DNA of 64,000 nt, taken from NCBI RefSeq assembly GCF_003173055.1, contig NZ_QGLF01000002.1:496322-560321 (forward strand), in the 5' to 3' direction. The position numbers and the translations under genes are program-made. This DNA comes from Zavarzinia compransoris (lineage in GTDB: Bacteria > Pseudomonadota > Alphaproteobacteria > Zavarziniales > Zavarziniaceae). The notes below the pieces were generated by a model. It was given only the letters and a program-made list of their open reading frames with translations. It was not told the DNA's origin and ran no database searches. Each line of letters opens with the position of its first letter. Positions within the stretch are counted from its first letter, which is position 1. This document shows positions 52,111-60,475 of this stretch, one piece after another.

Positions 52111-52854
52111 ATGGTTGTGACCCAATCCCTTCAGGGGCGGCGGGCCCTGGTCACCGGCGGCGGCCAGGGCATCGGCGCGGCGGTCTGCCGCCAGCTTGCG
52201 GCACTCGGCGCCGCTGTCGTCGTTGCCGATATCGACGGCGCGGCGGCGGCGGCGGTGGCCGGGGCGACCGGCGGCAGCGCCGTCACCCTGGATGTTACCG
52301 ATGCCGCGCGGGTGGCGGCGGCGGTCGCCGAAACCGGCCCCTTCGACATCCTGGTGAACAATGCCGGCAAGGACCAGCACGCCTTCTTCACCCAGACCAC
52401 GGCAGCGGACTGGCAGCAATTGATGGCGGTCAACCTGTTCGCGGTCTTTGCCGCCACCCATGCGGTGCTGCCGGCGATGCAGGCGCGCGGCTTCGGCCGC
52501 ATCGTCAACATCGCTTCCGAGGCGGGGCGCCTCGGCTCCCGCGGGGGGGCAGTCTATGCCGCCGCCAAGGGCGGGGTGATCGCCTTCACCAAATCGATCG
52601 CGCGGGAAAACGGCACCCGGGGCATTACCGCCAATGCCGTGCTGCCCGGGCCGGTGGACACGCCCCTGCTGCAAGCGGCGGTCGCCGCGGGCGGGGACAA
52701 ACTGCTGCGGGCGATGACGGCGGCGACCCTGGTCGGGCGCCTGGGCACGCCGGCGGAAGTCGCCGCCCTGGTCGGCTTCCTGGCCGGCGAGGCGGCCGGC
52801 TTCATCACCGGCGAGACCATCGGCGTCTCGGGCGGCATGGGGTGCGGGGGATGA
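52111..52854 (+). CDS. Short-chain dehydrogenase/reductase
   Basis: A 247-residue classical SDR: NAD(P) motif VTGGGQGIGAAVC, NNAG at about residue 88, catalytic Ser (NIASEAG), Tyr and Lys (YAAAKGG), and the C-terminal ITGETIGVSGGMG. An Asp after the second strand (VVADIDG) favours NAD over NADP. With three crotonases and a thiolase nearby, it probably oxidises a hydroxyacyl-CoA. Its stop overlaps the next start (ATGA). Confidence 0.9.
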   Translation: MVVTQSLQGRRALVTGGGQGIGAAVCRQLAALGAAVVVADIDGAAAAAVAGATGGSAVTLDVTDAARVAAAVAETGPFDILVNNAGKDQHAFFTQTTAADWQQLMAVNLFAVFAATHAVLPAMQARGFGRIVNIASEAGRLGSRGGAVYAAAKGGVIAFTKSIARENGTRGITANAVLPGPVDTPLLQAAVAAGGDKLLRAMTAATLVGRLGTPAEVAALVGFLAGEAAGFITGETIGVSGGMGCGG

Positions 52855-53771
52855 CGGCAGCGAGCGATGGAACCCGGCCCGTCGATGCGGTGACCGCCCG
52901 GGTCAAGGCCGTCTACGGCGGCTGGCGGCGTTCGACCCCGGTCGCCCGCATGCGCGCGGATTGGGACGGCCTGTTCGGCCATACCCCGGCGGGGGTGGCG
53001 GTCGAGCCGGTCGCCGTCGGTCCCCTGGCGGCGGAATGGATGCGTGCCCCCGGCACGCGGCGCGACCGGGCCGTCCTCTACCTGCACGGCGGGGGATTTC
53101 AGGTCGGCTCGCCCCTGTCGCATCGGGAATTGATGGCGGCAATCTCGGCCGCCGCCGGCTGCGCCGTGCTCGGCCTCGCCTACCGGCTGGCGCCGGAGCA
53201 CCGCTTTCCCGCCGCCCTCGAGGATGCGGTCGCGGCCTATGGCTGGCTGCGCGCGGCCGGCTTCGCGCCCGGGCGGCTGGCGTTCGCCGGGGATTCGGCG
53301 GGCGGCGGCCTTGCGCTTTCGACCTTGCTCGCCCTCCGGGGCAAGGGGCAGGCGCTGCCGGCGGCGGCGGCGCTGCTCTCGGTCTGGACCGACCTGACGG
53401 CATCGGGCGAGAGCTATCGGACCCGCAGCGCCGCCGATCCCATCCACCAGCGCCCGATGATCCAGGCCATGGCGGCGCAATATCTGGGCGAGGACGGCGA
53501 TCCGATGGATCCTCTGGCCTCGCCCCTGTTCGCCGATCCGCGCGGCCTGCCGCCCCTGCTGTTGCAGGTCGGCGACCGCGAGACGGTGCTGAGCGATTCC
53601 GTCGCCTTCGCCGAACGGGCGCAGGCGGCGGGGGTGGCGGCCGAATTGCAGGTCTATCCCGACATGATCCATGTCTTCCAGCAATTCCCCCGCGACCTGC
53701 CCGAGGCGCGGGCGGCGATCGCGGCGATCGGCGATTTCCTGGCGGCCCATTTCGACAAGGACGAGGACTGA
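52851..53771 (+). CDS. Alpha/beta hydrolase, hormone-sensitive-lipase type
   Basis: A 306-residue esterase. The HSL-family oxyanion motif YLHGGGFQVGS, the nucleophile GDSAGGGLAL, the Asp in LLQVGDRETVL and the His in DMIHVFQQF complete the triad. The ATG at 52851 overlaps the SDR stop; a GTG three codons upstream is an alternative. It may release or hydrolyse an ester or lactone intermediate. It is followed after 2 bp by the HMG-CoA-synthase-like gene. Confidence 0.88.
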   Translation: MTAASDGTRPVDAVTARVKAVYGGWRRSTPVARMRADWDGLFGHTPAGVAVEPVAVGPLAAEWMRAPGTRRDRAVLYLHGGGFQVGSPLSHRELMAAISAAAGCAVLGLAYRLAPEHRFPAALEDAVAAYGWLRAAGFAPGRLAFAGDSAGGGLALSTLLALRGKGQALPAAAALLSVWTDLTASGESYRTRSAADPIHQRPMIQAMAAQYLGEDGDPMDPLASPLFADPRGLPPLLLQVGDRETVLSDSVAFAERAQAAGVAAELQVYPDMIHVFQQFPRDLPEARAAIAAIGDFLAAHFDKDED

Positions 53772-53773
53772 AG

Positions 53774-55255
53774 ATGGTTGGGATCATTGCCTATGGGGGT
53801 TACATCCCGCGCCTGCGCCTGGAACGCCGCGCGGTGGCCGAGGCCAATGCCTGGTATGCCCCCAATCTGGCCGCCCGGGCCAAGGGCAGCCGGGCCCTGG
53901 CCAATTGGGATGAGGATAGTCTCACCATGGCGGTCGCCGCCGCCCGCGACTGCCTCGGCCCGGGCGAGGACCGGCGCCATGTCGGGGCGGTGTTCCTCGC
54001 CTCCTGCACGCTGCCCTTCGCCGAACGGCTGAATGCCGGCATCGTCTGCGAAGCCCTGACGCTGGCGCCCGAAACCGCGGCGACGGATATCGGCGGCACC
54101 CAGCGCGCCGGGCTGTCGGCCCTGGCCCAGGGCCTCGCCCGGGTGCGGGCGGAGGGCGGGCACGCCCTCGTCCTCGGCGCCGACGAGCGCCGGGCCACCG
54201 CCGCCAGCCCCCAGGAACTCGATTTCGGCGACGGGGCCGGGGCGCTGCTGCTCGGCGACGGCGACGTGCTGGCGGAATGCCTGGGGGCGGCGACGGTGAC
54301 GGCCGATTTCGTCGACCATTTCCGCGAGGCCGGGCGCGAGACCGACTATGCCTGGGAAGAACGCTGGATCCGCGACGAGGGCATCGGCCAACTGGTGCCG
54401 CGGGCGGTGACGGCGGCCTTGGCCCGCGCCGGGGTCGCGGCCGCTGCCGTCGACCATTTCATCTTCCCGACCGTGTTCCGCAAGGCGGACGAACAGGTCG
54501 CGGCGCGCTGCGGCGTGCCGGCGGCGGCGGTGACCGACGCCCTGCTGGACCGGATCGGCGATACCGGCACCGGCCATGTCCTGCTGCTGCTCGCCCATGT
54601 CCTCGAACGGGCGAAGCCGGGTGCGGTGATCGTCGCCGCCCAGTTCGGCAGCGGCGCGGAAGCCGTGGTCTTCCGCGTGACCGAGGCGATCACGTCGTTC
54701 CGGCCGGTCCGGGGCGTCGCGGGCTGGCTGGCCCGGGGCGTCGCCGAGCGGAACTATACCAAATTCCTGTCCTTCAAGGGGCAATTGGCGCTGGAACGCG
54801 GGATGCGCGGGGAACAGGACCGGAAGACGGCGCTGACCACCGCCTATCGCCACCGCGCGGCCATCCTCGGCCTGGTCGGCGGGCGCTGCCGCGAGACCGG
54901 CCGGGTGCATTTCCCGCCCTCGCGCCTGACCCAGGGCCAGGGCGGCGCCCGCCTCGACACTCAGGAGCCGTACAAGCTGGCGGAGCGCCAGGGCACGGTG
55001 CTCAGTTGGTCGGCGGAATATCTGTCGTTCCACCGCTCGCCGCCGCACACCTACGGCCAGGTCGATTTCGACGGCGGCGGCCGCATATTGATGGAATTCA
55101 CCGATGTCGCCAAGGGCGACATCGAGGCCGGCACCCGGGTCGAGATGGCGTTCCGGATCAAGGATATCGACGATCTGCGCGGTTACACCCGCTATTTCTG
55201 GAAGGCGGTGCCGGTGCAACCGCTCCAGCCCCTCGAACGACACGCTGCGGAGTAA
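53774..55255 (+). CDS. HMG-CoA-synthase-like/DUF35 OB-fold fusion
   Basis: A 493-residue protein: a thiolase-fold HMG-CoA-synthase-like domain (about 1-345) fused to a DUF35 OB-fold (about 350-485). The usual catalytic Cys of HMG-CoA synthase is not seen in ATDIGGTQRAGLSAL, where Thr/Gln occupy that region, and the DUF35 zinc ribbon is degraded to a single Cys (VGGRCRETGRVHFPPS). Thiolase plus DUF35 pairs work as thiolases or retro-aldolases in steroid side-chain and benzylsuccinate breakdown. Loss of the Cys suggests an aldolase-like or structural role. A thiolase gene follows 4 bp later. Confidence 0.8.
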   Translation: MVGIIAYGGYIPRLRLERRAVAEANAWYAPNLAARAKGSRALANWDEDSLTMAVAAARDCLGPGEDRRHVGAVFLASCTLPFAERLNAGIVCEALTLAPETAATDIGGTQRAGLSALAQGLARVRAEGGHALVLGADERRATAASPQELDFGDGAGALLLGDGDVLAECLGAATVTADFVDHFREAGRETDYAWEERWIRDEGIGQLVPRAVTAALARAGVAAAAVDHFIFPTVFRKADEQVAARCGVPAAAVTDALLDRIGDTGTGHVLLLLAHVLERAKPGAVIVAAQFGSGAEAVVFRVTEAITSFRPVRGVAGWLARGVAERNYTKFLSFKGQLALERGMRGEQDRKTALTTAYRHRAAILGLVGGRCRETGRVHFPPSRLTQGQGGARLDTQEPYKLAERQGTVLSWSAEYLSFHRSPPHTYGQVDFDGGGRILMEFTDVAKGDIEAGTRVEMAFRIKDIDDLRGYTRYFWKAVPVQPLQPLERHAAE

Positions 55256-55259
55256 GGCC

Positions 55260-56462
55260 ATGGCCACAGGCATCAAGGATCGCGTCGCCATTCTCGGCAT
55301 GGGCTGCAGCCGCTTCGGCGAGCGCTGGAACGCCAGCCCCGAGGACCTGATGGTCGAAGCCTATGGCGAGGCCCTGGCCGATGCCGGCGTCGCCCCGGAA
55401 CAGATCGACGCCGCCTGGTTCTCGACCCATATGGACGACGTCGGCACCGGCCGGGGCGGCACGCCGCTGGCGATCGCCCTGCGCCTGCCGGATATCGGCG
55501 TCACCCGGGTGGAGAATTTCTGCGCCGGCGGTTCGGAGGCGATCCGCGCCGCGGTCTATGCCGTCGCCGCCGGGGCCTGCGACATCGCCCTTGCGGTCGG
55601 GGTCGAGAAGCTGAAGGACACGGGCTATGGCGGCCTGCCGGTCGCGACCGTCGGCACCTATATCCCGCAATGGTATCCGAACGCGGTGGCGCCGGCGAAT
55701 TTCGCCCAGCTCGCCGCCGCCTACCGCAGCCGGCACCGCGTCGACGCCGCTCTGCTCAAGCGTGCGATCGCCCATGTCTCGGTCAAGAGCCACGCCAACG
55801 GCGCCCGCAACCCGAAGGCGCACCTGCGCAATGTGATCACCGAGGACCAGGTGCTGAAGGCGCCGATCATCGCCGAGCCGCTGGGCCTGTTCGATTGCTG
55901 CGGCGTCTCCGACGGCGCGGCGGCGGTGATCGTCACCCGGCCGGACCTCGCCCGGGCGCTGGGCAAGACCGATCTCGTCACCTTCAAGGCGTTGCAGGTC
56001 GTCGCCTCCAACGGCTGGGAGATGCAGGGCAGCGAATGGGACGGCAGCTATGTCCATACCGCCCGGGTCGCCGCCCGCCGCGCCTATGCCGAGGCCGGGA
56101 TCGCCGACCCCCGCCGCGACATCAGCATGACCGAGGTGCACGATTGCTTCTCGATCACCGAACTGGTGACCATGGAAGACCTCGGCCTGTCGGAGCCGGG
56201 GCAGGCGGTGCGCGACGTTCTCGACGGGGTCTTCGATGCCGACGGCGCGGTGCCCTGCCAGATCGACGGCGGCCTGAAATGCTTCGGCCATCCGATCGGC
56301 GCCAGCGGCATCCGCATGCTCTATGAAATGTATCTCCAATTGCTGGGCCGGGCCGGGGCGCGGCAATTGCCCGGGCCCCGCATCGGCCTGACCCACAACC
56401 TGGGCGGCCAGCCGTCGCAGAATGTCTGCTCGGTCTCCATCGTCGGGCTGGAGGGGGCTTGA
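55260..56462 (+). CDS. Thiolase family protein (SCP-x/lipid-transfer type)
   Basis: A 400-residue thiolase-fold protein of the SCP-x/acetyl-CoA acetyltransferase group. It has GMGCSRFGERW at the start, the Cys-bearing VENFCAGGSEAIRAAV (active-site Cys region), EVHDCFSITEL, and the C-terminal GGLKCFGHPIGASGIRM and NLGGQPSQNVCSV. It probably partners the preceding HMG-CoA-synthase-like/DUF35 protein and cleaves a 3-ketoacyl-CoA. The start at 55260 is 4 bp after the upstream stop. Confidence 0.88.
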   Translation: MATGIKDRVAILGMGCSRFGERWNASPEDLMVEAYGEALADAGVAPEQIDAAWFSTHMDDVGTGRGGTPLAIALRLPDIGVTRVENFCAGGSEAIRAAVYAVAAGACDIALAVGVEKLKDTGYGGLPVATVGTYIPQWYPNAVAPANFAQLAAAYRSRHRVDAALLKRAIAHVSVKSHANGARNPKAHLRNVITEDQVLKAPIIAEPLGLFDCCGVSDGAAAVIVTRPDLARALGKTDLVTFKALQVVASNGWEMQGSEWDGSYVHTARVAARRAYAEAGIADPRRDISMTEVHDCFSITELVTMEDLGLSEPGQAVRDVLDGVFDADGAVPCQIDGGLKCFGHPIGASGIRMLYEMYLQLLGRAGARQLPGPRIGLTHNLGGQPSQNVCSVSIVGLEGA

Positions 56463-56464
56463 CC

Positions 56465-57244
56465 GTGGCCGCGGCGGTGATCACCCTCGACCGGCCGGCG
56501 CCCCGGGTCGCGCGCCTGCTGATCAACCGGCCGGACAAGCGCAACGCCATCGATCACGCCGTGCGCCAGGCGATGACCGATGCGCTGCGGGAGCTTGCCG
56601 CCGATCCCGGGGTGCGCGCCCTGGTGCTCGGCGGCACCGGCGGCGTGTTCTCGGCCGGGGGCGACCTGCCCAGCATGGCCGGGCTGGACGAGGCGGCGGC
56701 GCGGGAACGCATGGCCCATATCCACAACCTCTGCCGCCTGATCGCCGAGGCGCCCTGCGCCGTGGTCAGCGCCATCGAGGGGGTCGGTGCCGGCGGCGCG
56801 ATTGGCCTTGCCCTGCTCGGCGACGAGATCATCGTCGGGACGGGAACCCGCATCCTGTTCCCCTTCCTGAAACTGGGCCTGACGCCCGACTGGGGGCAGA
56901 TGCTGACCCTGCCCCGGCGGGTCGGCCTGCCGGCGGCGCGGCGCCTGCTGACCGGCGGCGGGCCGCTCGACGGGGCCGAGGCCCACCGCCTGGGCCTGGC
57001 CGACGAGGTGACGGCGGACGATGCCGTGATGGCGCGGGCGATCGAGCGGGCGGCCGCCCTCGCCCAGCTGCCGCGCGACGCGCTTCGGCGCATGAACCGG
57101 CGGCTGGAAGCCCCGAGCGCCACCCTGGCCGCCGAACTGGTGCGCGAGGCCGACGATCAGGCCCGCTGCCTGACCGGGGCCGAATTCGCGGAAGGTTACG
57201 GTGCCTTCATGAACCGGCGGGCCGCCGATTTCACCGACCTCTGA
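56465..57244 (+). CDS. Crotonase, isomerase-like
   Basis: A crotonase of 259 residues from GTG 56465, or 261 from a TTG at 56459 that overlaps the thiolase stop; GGAGG at 56450-56454 suits the GTG better. Oxyanion motifs: VFSAGGDLPSM and EGVGAGGAIGLAL. As in the gene at 51279, the Glu is missing and an Asp is found in LTPDWGQML, pointing to an isomerase-type mechanism. It is followed 10 bp later by the hydroxyacyl-CoA dehydrogenase. Confidence 0.85.
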   Translation: MAAAVITLDRPAPRVARLLINRPDKRNAIDHAVRQAMTDALRELAADPGVRALVLGGTGGVFSAGGDLPSMAGLDEAAARERMAHIHNLCRLIAEAPCAVVSAIEGVGAGGAIGLALLGDEIIVGTGTRILFPFLKLGLTPDWGQMLTLPRRVGLPAARRLLTGGGPLDGAEAHRLGLADEVTADDAVMARAIERAAALAQLPRDALRRMNRRLEAPSATLAAELVREADDQARCLTGAEFAEGYGAFMNRRAADFTDL

Positions 57245-57254
57245 GAGTGCGACC

Positions 57255-58772
57255 ATGACAGTGCAGATTTTCCCGGCCATCGGTGTCGTCGGCGCCGGCA
57301 CCATGGGGCGCGGCATCCTTCAGCTGTTCGCCCAGGCCGGTTTCCCCGTGCTCGCCTTCGATGCCGCCCCGGGCGCGGCGGCGGCGGCGGTGCAGGCGGT
57401 GACCGCGACCTTCGACCTGCTGCACGGCAAGGGCCGCCTGACCCGGGCGGCACGGGACCGGGCGGTGGCCGGCCTGGCGGCGGCGGACGACCTGGCGGCG
57501 CTGTCGCCCTGCGCCGTCGTCGTCGAGGCGGTGGTCGAAGACCTCGCGGTGAAACGCGACCTGTTCCGCGCGCTTGAAGGTGTGGTCGCGGACGATACGA
57601 TCCTGGCGACCAATACCTCGTCCCTGACGGTGGCGGAGATCGCCGCCGCCTGCACCCGGCCCGAGCGGGTCGCCGGCCTGCATTTCTTCAATCCGGTCCC
57701 CCTGATGAAGGTGGTCGAGGTGATCGCGGCGGTGCGCACCGGGGCGGCGGCGGTCGAAAGGCTGCGCGCCCTGGTGGCGGCGACCGGCCATCGGGCGGTG
57801 GTCGCGGCGGACCAGCCCGGCTTTCTGGTCAATCACGCCGGCCGCGGCCTCTATACCGAAGGCTTGCGCATCGTCGAGGAGGGCGTGGCGACGCCGGCCG
57901 CGGTCGACCGGATCCTGCGCGAGGCCGCGGGCTTTCGCATGGGGCCCTTCGAATTGATGGACCTGACCGGTCTCGACGTCTCGGGCAAGGTCATGACCTC
58001 GATCTACGACCAGTTCCAGCAGGACCCGCGCTATCGCCCGTCGTCCCTGGTGCCGCCGCGGGTCGCCGCCGGTCTCTATGGCCGGAAGAGCGGCGAGGGC
58101 TGGTATCGCTACGACGGCGGCACGGCCCGGGTGCCGGAACCGGCGCCCCTGCCGCCCCTGCCCGGGCCGGTCGCGGTCTGGATCGATCCCGCGGCGGCGG
58201 ACCACGGCGCCCTGGCCGCCCTGGTCGAGGCGGCCGGCGCAAGGATCGCCGAACGGGCGGCGGCGGCCGACCTTCAACTGATCCAGCCCTGGGGCGGGGA
58301 GGCGACGGCGGCCGCCCTTGCCCTCGGCCTCGATGCCGCGCGCTGTGTCGCCGTCGATCCGCTGCCCGGGCTCGACCGCCACCGGACCTTGATGCTGACC
58401 GCGGTCACCGGGGCCGGGGCGCGGGATGCGGCCCAGGCCCTGCTGGGGGCCGACGGCACCGGGGTGACGGTGATCAACGACAGCCCGGGCTTCGTCAGCC
58501 AGCGGGTGCTGGCGGCGATCGTCAATATCGCCTGCGCCATCGCCGGGCGCGGCATCGCCGCCGTCGCCGATATCGAGGATGCGGTGAAACTCGGCCTCGG
58601 CTATCCGGCCGGGCCGCTGGCCTGGGGCGACCGCATCGGCGCCGGGCGTATCCTGGACATTCTGCGCGGGATGCAGGCGGCGACCGGCGATCCCCGCTAT
58701 CGCCCCAGCCCCTGGCTGGTCCGGCGCGCCGCCCTCGGCCTGTCGCTGCTGACCCCGGAGGCGGCGCGCTGA
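57255..58772 (+). CDS. 3-Hydroxyacyl-CoA dehydrogenase, two-domain PaaH-like
   Basis: A 505-residue NAD-dependent dehydrogenase: Rossmann motif GVVGAGTMGRGILQLFAQAG, the catalytic His in GLHFFNPVPLMKVVEV, and QPGFLVNHAGRGL opening the first C-terminal helical domain. A second such domain follows (about 410-500, NDSPGFVSQRVLAAIVN). The duplicated C-terminal domain is typical of PaaH/PaaC. It closes the plus-strand CoA set; the next gene is convergent after 6 bp. Confidence 0.92.
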   Translation: MTVQIFPAIGVVGAGTMGRGILQLFAQAGFPVLAFDAAPGAAAAAVQAVTATFDLLHGKGRLTRAARDRAVAGLAAADDLAALSPCAVVVEAVVEDLAVKRDLFRALEGVVADDTILATNTSSLTVAEIAAACTRPERVAGLHFFNPVPLMKVVEVIAAVRTGAAAVERLRALVAATGHRAVVAADQPGFLVNHAGRGLYTEGLRIVEEGVATPAAVDRILREAAGFRMGPFELMDLTGLDVSGKVMTSIYDQFQQDPRYRPSSLVPPRVAAGLYGRKSGEGWYRYDGGTARVPEPAPLPPLPGPVAVWIDPAAADHGALAALVEAAGARIAERAAAADLQLIQPWGGEATAAALALGLDAARCVAVDPLPGLDRHRTLMLTAVTGAGARDAAQALLGADGTGVTVINDSPGFVSQRVLAAIVNIACAIAGRGIAAVADIEDAVKLGLGYPAGPLAWGDRIGAGRILDILRGMQAATGDPRYRPSPWLVRRAALGLSLLTPEAAR

Positions 58773-58778
58773 CGGGGG

Positions 58779-59555
58779 TCAGGCCGGATCAGTCCCGTTG
58801 AAGCGGGGCCGGCGCTTTTCGAGGAAGGCGGCCATGCCCTCGCGCTGGTCGGGGGTGTCGAAGCTCAGCCAGAAACTCTTGCGTTCGAGGGCGAGGGCGG
58901 CATCGAGCGGCAGGTCGGCGGCCTGGAGCACAAGCTCCTTGACCAGGGCACAGGCGCCGGCCGGCAGGGCGGCGATGCGCGCCGCCAGCCGCAGGGCGGT
59001 GGCCAGGACCTCCTCGTCGGCGGCGAGATGGCTGGCGAGGCCCCAGTCGAAGGCCTCGCGGCCCGAGATCATCTCGCCCGAGAGCAGCAGGCGCATCGTC
59101 CGGGTGCGGCCGATCAGGCGGACCAGGCGCTGGGTCCCGCCCGCCCCCGGGATGATGCCGACCTTCAGTTCCGGCTGGCCGAATTTCGCCCCCTCGCCGG
59201 CCACGATCAGGTCCGCATGCATGGCCAGTTCGCAGCCGCCGCCCAGGGCGAAACCGTTGACCGCGGCGATCACCGGCTTCGGGAACTCGGCGATGCTGCG
59301 CCACAGCCGGTGCAGGCCCAGCGCCTCGACCTCGCGCGGGCTGCGGGTGGCGAGCATGGCGATGTCGGCGCCGGCGGCGAAGGCTTCGTCATTGCCGGTG
59401 ACGACGACCGCGCGGGCGGCGGGATCATCGGCCAGCGCGTCGAATGCGGCGGCCAGGGCGCGGCGCAGCTCGAGATCGAGGGCGTTCCGCGCCGCCGGCC
59501 GGTTCAATTGCAGAAGGACGACGCCGTCCTCCGGCCGCGTGCTGATCAGGATCAT
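58779..59555 (-). CDS. Enoyl-CoA hydratase, PaaF-like
   Basis: A 258-residue crotonase very like PaaF. Oxyanion-hole segments AFAAGADIAML and NGFALGGGCELAM, and the first catalytic Glu in FGQPELKVGIIPGAGGTQRL are present; the second Glu position is Arg (TMRLLLSG), and PaaF-type proteins also vary there. The ATG at 59555 was chosen for its conserved MILISTRPEDGVVLLQLNRP start. An operator matching that of the Rieske promoter lies 68 bp upstream, so the TetR regulator probably controls it. Confidence 0.9.
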   Translation of the reverse strand: MILISTRPEDGVVLLQLNRPAARNALDLELRRALAAAFDALADDPAARAVVVTGNDEAFAAGADIAMLATRSPREVEALGLHRLWRSIAEFPKPVIAAVNGFALGGGCELAMHADLIVAGEGAKFGQPELKVGIIPGAGGTQRLVRLIGRTRTMRLLLSGEMISGREAFDWGLASHLAADEEVLATALRLAARIAALPAGACALVKELVLQAADLPLDAALALERKSFWLSFDTPDQREGMAAFLEKRRPRFNGTDPA

Positions 59556-59622
59556 GGCGCTCTTGCCTCCTCGTCTGCCCCGGTGGGCGTTCAGGAAGCA
59601 GGCGCAGCCACGCGAAGTCAAG

Positions 59623-59644
59623 ATAAACCGACGCGTCGGACTGT
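59623..59644. promoter_or_regulatory. Second TetR operator, before the PaaF-like gene
   Basis: A 22-bp element with a perfect 12-bp core CCGACGCGTCGG (59628-59639). It matches the perfect palindrome at 60398-60419 at 19 of 22 positions. It lies between the TetR gene and the PaaF-like gene where the promoter of the latter would be. Confidence 0.75.
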
Positions 59645-59663
59645 AATTATAAGCGTTGTGAGC

Positions 59664-60260
59664 CTACCCCGGCGCGGCGGCCAGGAAGCCGGCGAGGAAG
59701 AGGCCGGAAATCCGGTCGCGCAGGTCGTCGGGCGGGATCCGGCCGGCCGGGTCGTACCAATAGTCGGTCCAGTTCAGCATGCCGAGCAGGAGCAGGGCAT
59801 AGGGCTTGTAGAGATCGTCGCCGAGGCCGGGCTTCAGGGGGCGCAGCAGGGCGGCGACGCGGGCGACCACTTGGGCCTCGAGGTCATGGATCCGGGCCTG
59901 CAACGGCGCCGGCAGGAATTTCGCATCGTTCATGGCGCTGACGTGGCGCTGGCGCGATTCCGCCGACTTCCGGACATAGAGTTCGACGAAGCGGGTGAAG
60001 CGCCCTTCGGCCGGCCCCGCCGCGTCGAGCACGTCGTCGGCATCGGCGATCAGGCGTTCCAGATGCTCGCTGAGCAGGGCGAAGAGCAGGTCGTCCTTGG
60101 TCGCGAAATAGTGATAGAGCATCGATTTGGTTGCGCCGCAGACCTTGGCGATCTCCAGCATCTTCGCGTTCGGATAGCCGACGGCGGCAAACAGCGCGGC
60201 CGCATTGTCGAGAATGGCCCGCTGTTTCGCGTCGTAATCGTCGGCCCGGATGCGCGGCAT
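59664..60260 (-). CDS. TetR-family regulator of the Rieske/CoA genes
   Basis: A 198-residue TetR repressor: helix-turn-helix at about residues 14-58 (MLEIAKVCGATKSMLYHYFATKDDL) and a ligand-binding domain of PaaR/TetR_C type (LLLLGMLNWTDYWYDPAGRI). Two copies of the same palindrome lie next to its gene, one at each regulated promoter, so it is very likely the factor that binds ACCGACGCGTCGGT. An acyl-CoA is a plausible inducer, given the genes around it. Confidence 0.9.
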   Translation of the reverse strand: MPRIRADDYDAKQRAILDNAAALFAAVGYPNAKMLEIAKVCGATKSMLYHYFATKDDLLFALLSEHLERLIADADDVLDAAGPAEGRFTRFVELYVRKSAESRQRHVSAMNDAKFLPAPLQARIHDLEAQVVARVAALLRPLKPGLGDDLYKPYALLLLGMLNWTDYWYDPAGRIPPDDLRDRISGLFLAGFLAAAPG

Positions 60261-60287
60261 CGATCCCCCTCGGCTGTTTTTCGCTAA

Positions 60288-60327
60288 GAGACCATTTGGA
60301 AACCCGGCCGGGTTTCCAAATGGTCTC
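60288..60327. promoter_or_regulatory. Perfect 40-bp palindrome upstream of tetR
   Basis: Arms 60288-60307 and 60308-60327 are exact reverse complements with no loop (first arm begins GAGACCATTTGG and ends AACCCGG). It lies 28 bp upstream of the TetR start. No T-tract follows on either strand, so a terminator is unlikely. It differs from the ACCGACGCGTCGGT operators, so it may bind another factor or form a hairpin in the tetR leader. Confidence 0.8.
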
Positions 60328-60392
60328 CAAAGCCTGTCGCATGAACGACGCCGCCTTGTAAAGCGGCCCCGCCGTCGCCGACCGATCGCTTA

Positions 60393-60422
60393 TTGACATA
60401 GACCGACGCGTCGGTCTATTAA
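60393..60422 (+). promoter_or_regulatory. Promoter with embedded TetR operator for the Rieske genes
   Basis: TTGACA (60393-60398) and TATTAA (60417-60422) with 18-bp spacing enclose a perfect 22-bp palindrome at 60398-60419 (core GACCGACGCGTCGGTC). A repressor bound there would cover the whole promoter. The Rieske alpha-subunit ATG is 54 bp downstream. Confidence 0.75.
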
Positions 60423-60475
60423 TTGCGGGCGCTGACAGAACCAAGGGTGCGCCAGGCACCCAGCCGGAGGACCGC

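Noticed and set aside
60288..60327. The 40-bp palindrome as a transcription terminator
   Set aside because: It lies between divergent promoters and has no T-tract on either side.
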